Positions 27,644 to 35,458 of a stretch of 35,458 nt of DNA are shown here, in pieces. Made by a program: the position numbers and the translations under genes. The notes below the pieces were generated by a model. The model ran no database searches and had not been told where the DNA came from. It was given only the letters and a program-made list of their open reading frames with translations. The stretch covers positions 1-35,458 of the forward strand of contig JASJQH010006939.1 of assembly GCA_040143965.1 (NCBI GenBank). The letters run 5' to 3'. The DNA is from Basidiobolus ranarum (Eukaryota > Basidiobolomycota > Basidiobolomycetes > Basidiobolales). The stretch's first letter is position 1. The number at the start of each line of letters is the position of its first letter.

Positions 27644-28431
27644 TTAAGCAGTTTCGGTGGTTTGGGTTTGAGGTTCAACGCTCTCTTTGTGCTTGATTAC
27701 ATCCTCCTTAATCAATAATTCCTCTAATTCTCCCGACTGATGCATATTGAGAACTATATCACAACCTCCGACAAACTCTCCTTTGACATATACTTGAGGA
27801 ATAGTAGGCCAATTACTGCAAATAATAATCAGACAAAAATATCTCAATCATAGCGTGAATAAATAGAAACTTACGAATATTCTTTGATACCGTTTCTAAG
27901 CTCAGGATCCTCAAACACATTGAAAGCCTTCAAATCTTTGATATCTAGTTTTATCAACCAAATCAGTATGTATAGCAATATAACTATTATCGAAGAAAGC
28001 TACTCACCATAAAGATCGAGAATGGAAGAGACGGCCTTACTGAATCCGCACTGTTATCGAAGAATTTTGAGTGAGTTTTCAGTTAATAGGAGAAAAAAGC
28101 AAATATAGTTACCATTGGCTCTTCAGGTGTTCCCTTCATGAATAAACAAACTTCATTCTCTTTAACGGTCTAAAAGAATTGTAAATACAAACTTAATAAC
28201 AGATATACATAAATACGTAAACACAGTATAAGGACCTTATCAAGCTTATGACGAAGCTCTTCAGACAGAAATCTGACTGAGCAAGCCATACGTGGCATAA
28301 TAGTGTTTCTGCTTGTGGCAGCCAAAAGTGGGCTGGAAGACAGAGCCTATATGACCAACGAGTTAGTAACATGGTCAAACGCGGATGATATATCAAATAA
28401 ATACCAAGCGTGAAGCAAATTTAGAAATCAT
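27644..28431 (-). CDS. GRX5: Mitochondrial monothiol glutaredoxin GRX5
   Basis: Multiple exons splice to about 159 residues. The first exon (28405-28431) is only 27 nt and encodes MISKFASRL. The next intron carries a TTACTAAC branch site and joins [13 protein letters not shown], making a basic serine-rich mitochondrial presequence. The core has [14 protein letters not shown], then the monothiol active site CGFS at the start of an exon, then WPTIPQVYV and [15 protein letters not shown], which bind glutathione. GRX5 carries [2Fe-2S] clusters from the ISU scaffold to target proteins in the mitochondrial matrix. The donor after HKLDK (GTCCTT) is weak, but the splice gives the family sequence. An alternative start at an ATG inside the first intron gives the wrong frame. 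Confidence 0.92.
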
Positions 28432-29236
28432 CACAAGAATGTATAAAGAAGCAAAGAGGTCAAAGTATTACTATCAATTGGGTGACAATATAAAAATATA
28501 TGTAACCAACTCCAAGGTCTGGATGAATCTATTAGCGAGAAAAAATCCGAAAAGATTTATATACATTTATCCAATATGATAAACTAGGTTTAAGCTGCGG
28601 CGTTTTCACCAATTATATTCGTTTGGAGCATCTTCGCGTAAATCAACCCAGAGAGTTAAAGGTTTGGGGAAGTGTCAAGTACAGAAGACATCTTAAGGTT
28701 ATCTTGAGCAATAGAATCAACACCAATCTTCACATTAATCATCTGGAGAAGCAAAAAGAAGATTTCTGTCCCACCCTGATGATCTTTATATAATTCATAT
28801 AGGACCATTAAATAAAAAAAACCAACTATTTCCATGAGTTGATATGATTGCTTCAAATAGTGTCGCTAGGCACATGAATTTGGCAAGCAACAAATTCCGT
28901 TGGAAATTACACTGAAATTGGGCTTACTTGAGCTGGAAACAACTACTGTGTTGATGATGATTAATGTGGGTTATTATTTACTTGGTTCTCAAACCAAAGC
29001 AGAGACAATGGGAAATAGCGGCAAAGAGTGGCTTGTAGGAAGTGAATATAACAAGGTATCTAACAAAGCTAAGAAAAAATAAAAGCAAATAATTCGGAAT
29101 GTATGCTTGAGTGAAGAGTGGGAGGGGTAAAGATACATGACAAATGGTGGATATCACAAAGTAATAATAAAGATTCAATGCCAAATATGATGATGCTGTG
29201 TTGAACATACAAAAATGCCTTTATATGACGATCAGG
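28432..29236. other. Intergenic, GRX5 upstream to LETM1 3' flank
   Basis: About 800 bp, AT-rich. Short open frames on both strands (for example 28900-29082 plus) have no recognisable products. Nothing else is seen. Confidence 0.5.
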
Positions 29237-30999
<1,763 letters not shown>

Positions 31000-32545
31000 T
31001 GCGTAAAATAATGTAAAAAGAAAGAAGATATGACTAGCTTGAAATCAACTTTTGTAAATCGGAAATATAATTAAAGAATGTAAATAATAAAGCAACAAGG
31101 TAACGCAAGGTAGTTTTCTACTAATGAGATATAACTAGCAAAAGAAATTTGAAATAAAATCTTCCACAGCCTCGATAATTTTCTCCACTAACCCATTAAC
31201 CCACTAACCCAATATCCCCCATCTCTGATAAGCTATACAATGGGAATTGAACACGAAATGAATCCATAAAAAGTAGTGGTTGGCTAGCTGAAAGTAATGC
31301 TCGCTATCTAATGTAATACAAGATGCTTAATTCCGTACTTAACCTCGAACTTCGCAATAATATATTCTGGAACACTCTGCTAACCCATTACAGTCGTTTT
31401 CTACGGGTGATTGGCTGTCAAGATGGATATGGATGCCGTCTTGCAAACCCCATACAATTCAGTGATATTTCTAGTAGCACTTTCTCCAATTATAACTTAG
31501 GCATGCTTAAGAACATCGGCCAATCTGGCTAGCACAAAATAATGTAATAGTAAGAGAAGCAAATCAGGGATCCGTAGTAAGATACATCTGAGATCGCTTA
31601 ATGAAGGCCCAAGTGTATTGAATTCAATCCTTATCGCAATCCCTATCCCTTAATTGCAAGGTAGATCATGACTAATTAGCCGAATTCGGGCCCTTCATTC
31701 ATGGTTCGGATTTCCGAATATGATAAAGCCGCATGACTGTTTTGGGTAGTAAAAATAGAAATTTAGAAACTGAATGGGCTGCTAGTACGTGGTGGTCGCG
31801 TCACACGGACTTATCATCTCCAAAAAGAGAAATAAATGGCTATATTAAGAGACAGCTCCAAATCATATGGTGTAATCATAGCCGCTTTTGCTCATAACCA
31901 ATCCACGGACTTCCAATTCGGGAAAGACGGTCAACGTATACCTTACCAATTCCATACCAGGTAACTACAATTTCAGTTACAATACACCACTCACACCACT
32001 CGCATCACAATATTCTGGAAATAGCGTGAATTCTAGTTGATTATATGCATCATATCTCATCTTGCATATCCCATCAATCATCCTAGCACTATCTCTGGCA
32101 GTCATGAATATCCATCATTTTCGGCCTTGTCCTGTCCAATAACCATTACAAATCTGAATGCGCTTTTTATACTGGGCGTTGTCGTTAGACTTACCTGTCT
32201 CCAATCCGATTTCCTTTTACTTGTAGGTGTCACTTCCTAGTATGGAAAGAAGGGGATTCCCACCACGGCAATTCGATCGCATGAATGCTGGGTGATCTCC
32301 ACATCTATTGTTTACGATGGTGTGGATTCTAAAAAACCTAATCAACTTCAATTTCTTTTACAATTCCCTTAGCTCCCTTTTCTTCCCGTTGAACAATTTC
32401 TCCAAGTCTCTACTTTAAATCCTCTTGTATTTATCTTACTCTCAACAGTTTTAATAAATTCCACAACGTCTCACTTGAAGGCGAATTTTCGTACTTGTAT
32501 TTAAAGCCTTGATTCTAGTAAGAGACAAGTTGAAAGTAACGTAGC
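31000..32545. other. Intergenic, divergent LETM1 / orphan gene
   Basis: About 1.5 kb, the longest gene-free stretch. A telomere-like array of CCACTAACCCATTAACC type lies at 31184-31212, about 185 bp upstream of the LETM1 start. ATG-led frames at 31323-31532 (69 codons) and a non-ATG frame at 32037-32240 have no recognisable products. Promoters of both flanking genes must lie here. Confidence 0.45.
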
Positions 32546-34578
32546 ATGATACGCGGCGAAGAGCTGAAAAATTATATTGAGGAGTATTTACAATACGACG
32601 TAAGAGATGTCGAACAATTTTATGCCAAAACCAAAACCAGTAGATTAAGTTTGACTCTGGATCTTGAACACAACCTCAACATAGCATATTCTCCTTCCGA
32701 TTTAGTGTCTGGGATACTGGTTTCTTGGCTATCCTTGTCTGAAACTCAAGCTCTCTTAAAAACGTATCTTTCAGAAAATCTAAGCGATAACGTGCTAGAT
32801 GCACTCCCCGAGGGATATTTTGTAGAGAAAAAAACGAAACACTTTGAGGTACCTTTACATCCAGGCTCATATAAGCGAAGGGAACTGCGCGAATATGTAG
32901 CAAAGAGTTGGCAGTATTTAACTGGTAAGTTGAGTTATGTATTTTGTTACCAGCCTATAAATTAATCGATGGATAATGCACCTAGGCATGAGTCGACCAA
33001 ATTTTGCAAATCCAAAAAAACGACCGAAAAATCTGCCCAAACAGATCCCTTGGAAGGACCCACTTTCTATGTCAATACCTCAGCTACGTCTAGCCAGTCA
33101 ATGGCTGTCCTACACCATCGATGGTATAGCAGCTAAACGGATTTCTCCAGGTATATATCACTACGGATATGTACTATCATCGAGTAATGACTGACGTTTT
33201 TATATCAATATTCATAGACCAATTCAGAGACAAAGGAGTCGAGGATTCTTTAAAAGCAGATATAATCAAAGGCTTCGAAATCGTAAAGAAGCTGGATAAC
33301 TTCAAGCTGACTTCAAACAAAAATTCAACATCCAAATTTGTAGATACAATCGCGCCGCTTGTGAGAGAAATGCCTCGGGCAACGGATTATGTTCGAGTTT
33401 CTAATGAAGGTCCACGTCGAGTAAGTTGTGATGTAATTAGATGGGATGGTTCGTACCCTGCATTTGATTTACCCGCAAATAATCAAGATGCTGAAAGAGG
33501 TGATAAGAATATTCGAGATTTCCGGCCAAGGTCTATGAGTAATATCGAAACAAGAAAGTTGGAAAGAGCAGACTCCAAGGAGGATATTCCGTCTAATGAA
33601 CCTTACCAACCATTTCGAACTCTCTCATTTTCATCTAAAAATCCCAAATCGATTACACAAACCTCACCGTTGGCTAATCAAACGGGATTGCAGTTCGTAA
33701 TGAAGCCTATAAACCACCCAACTATGCAGAGTTTGCCTTTTAAGGTCAAGCCTAACGTTGATGCGTCAGGTGGACCTCCTTCTAATGATACACTGAATCA
33801 TACTGATCCAAATCAGTCATCTCAATATCAATTTGTACAGCACCGAATGGTTGGCACTGACGTACAAAGGCCACCGTCAATAGCTTCACATCATCCAATT
33901 CCTGGTGCCTTACCTCCAACTCAAACAACCTCAACTAACCCACAACCTGCGTATAGCTCCAGATTCCTTCCTACAACAGTGGCCTCTCAGCCACTTCCAC
34001 CAAACATCATAATTCCGTCTAATTCTCCACATAATGGCGAAGATATTAAGAAGGAACGAAAGAATTCTGTCAGTAAAAAATCCCCTAAAAGAAAACATAA
34101 ATTGGCCGAAGACACTCGAGCTTCCAACGAAGCTAGTTCACCTCAACCCGCTCCAGAAGGCCCTACCAATCGTCGATTATCCTTAGGAGCTAAGCCTAAT
34201 GATAATTCATCTAGCACCCAATTCGTTTTTGTGTCTTACCCTGATCGGAGAGGATCTGTCAGTTCTGTCTCTAGTCTAAACAATGCCTCCAACACAGCAT
34301 TAGCTCCATCTACCGCTAGCAATACAAGTGTTAGTTCTTTTAACAGTGGAAGCGGCGCGGATACGAAAGAAACACCCACCGGGACTCCCGAGCCGCTACA
34401 ACAGCGATCATCTCCAACATCAAAAGATTCGCCAAAGTCCCAACTTACATTTCATAGTTACGTACCACCAAGCGATGGAATAGTAACTCAAACAAAGACA
34501 AAGAGGAAATCCATTTCAAACGGACGCAAGAAACAATTTGCATTCTCTGATTACATGAAGTCATCTCCACCGTCTTAA
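32546..34578 (+). CDS. Unrecognised 634-residue protein, helical N terminus and disordered C terminus
   Basis: Three exons (32546-32924, 32986-33150, 33218-34578) join in frame; both introns have GT..AG ends. I do not recognise the family. Residues 1 to about 250 are ordered-looking and rich in helix formers: MIRGEELKNYIEEYLQYDV, SDLVSGILVSWLSLSETQAL, PWKDPLSMSIPQLRLASQWL, GFEIVKKLDNFKL. No catalytic motif, zinc site or membrane segment is seen. The remaining 380 residues are rich in Ser, Pro, Asn and Thr, with a basic cluster KKERKNSVSKKSPKRKHK (a likely nuclear signal). Short aromatic motifs recur: LQFVMKP, YQFVQHR, TQFVFVSYPDRRGS, LTFHSYVPP and QFAFSDYMK at the very C terminus. A nuclear regulator or adaptor is a guess. 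The ATG at 32546 is the first in the open frame. Confidence 0.75.
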
Positions 34579-35458
34579 AAAAAGTCACATTGTATTATCA
34601 ATCATGTTAAGCAAATTACATTCTTCGTAGACTGCTCAGAAGCATTGTTTCTCAGATCTTTGTACACACATATTTCGATCGTCTTGGACAAGCAGTTGGT
34701 TTGTCCAATGGAGGTACTTTTTGTCTATACCATATGCCAAAGATGATGACACTTTCTTGTCATTACTTTTGCTTTTCCCAATCCTCCACTACTCCTCTCT
34801 TCTCTCTCCCCCTCACTTCTTTTCACTTGTATTCCTTTAATATCGTAACCAAATATTTAGTGTTTATTTATAATCGTTGCTTACTCTTTGCTGTTCGTTT
34901 GTCCCAGTTTTTGTAAATAAAGATGGAGATAATCAAGTCTTCTTTTTTAATTATGGACTTGAGTGAATAATTTCAACTAGTTTGAGGTAATATTTCACCA
35001 CTTATCAATACATATATAAGCGCCCATAACTGATTCACTTCTTGGCATGCATTTTGCCAATGTTAATAACTGTGCATTCACCACATGATTCAAATCGATA
35101 TTCAACACCTAACATAGTCAAGTTCAAAATTTTAGTCTCTGACATAATAACAGTAATTCCACCACTCAATGCAATAATTTATATATTTGTAACTGATACT
35201 ATTGACCAATTGGTTTTGTACACATATTTGCTCAAGTAAATTTTTAGCTCTCTCTATTGTCACCAAGTATTGAACATGACTTCAAAAATGATTGAGTTCA
35301 CCTGCCAAGGCTATATTTCTATATTTCTGGTTTTTATAAAAAAGGGAGATTATCTCAAAAACAAAAGACAAAGCCACCTTCCAAGAGAAGCAGCATGGTT
35401 TCCACTGCTTAGGGTTAGTGAAAAAAAGAATAATATTCCATTGGAAAGTGGCTCAAAA
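34579..35458. other. Intergenic right end
   Basis: The 3' flank of the orphan gene, with an AATAAA near 34916. A minus-strand 36-codon ATG frame (35035-35145) gives MSETKILNLTMLGVEYRF onward; it could be a small gene or a last exon but is short enough to be chance. A TATAAAAAA lies at about 35335 on the plus strand and could serve a gene starting beyond the window. Confidence 0.4.

Noticed and set aside
31323-31532. 69-codon ATG frame in the LETM1/orphan gene gap
   Set aside because: Single unsupported frame with no recognisable motif and no flanking exons that extend it.

Overview
The window is nuclear DNA from a fungus, with no prokaryotic signal. Genes are intron-bearing. Most introns are about 50-90 nt with GT..AG ends and yeast-like branch sites of the TACTAAY type. 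Spliced products are typical eukaryotic proteins. The polyubiquitin carries the fungal S19/D24 residues rather than the animal P19/E24. Coding capacity is on both strands, AT content is moderate, and the standard code fits every gene read. An early-diverging (zygomycete-grade) fungus is plausible, but lineage cannot be fixed from sequence alone. I found no retroelement, virus-like element, CRISPR array or complete tRNA/rRNA gene.

Layout, left to right: a 244-bp palindromic TA-flanked MITE-like element (80-323); RDS3/PHF5A (+, SF3b spliceosome subunit); RAE1/GLE2 (-, mRNA export); COG2 (+, Golgi tethering); a secreted tyrosinase (+); three-unit polyubiquitin (-); UTP4 (-, SSU processome); a basic/acidic nuclear protein with U3-snoRNA-associated (UTP16-like) features, copy A (-); histone H3 (+); copy B of the same family (-); mitochondrial aconitase (-); a TBC-domain Rab GAP (-); mitochondrial monothiol glutaredoxin GRX5 (-); LETM1/MDM38 (-); and a 634-residue protein I do not recognise (+). 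Gene models were built by hand-splicing: start, stop and splice junctions were chosen by reading frame and similarity to family sequences remembered from general knowledge.

Most of the window is housekeeping. UTP4 and the two UTP16-like paralogues all point to 40S ribosome biogenesis. Aconitase, GRX5 (Fe-S cluster assembly) and LETM1 are all mitochondrial and lie near one another, but each seems to have its own promoter region. The most interesting items are the UTP16-like paralogue pair around the H3 gene with its internally repeated SPP-RLRSR motif, the orphan protein at the right end with recurring aromatic motifs, the unusual ubiquitin residues (Q28 in all units, L36 in the first), and the MITE-like palindrome. 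No convincing new multi-gene system was seen.
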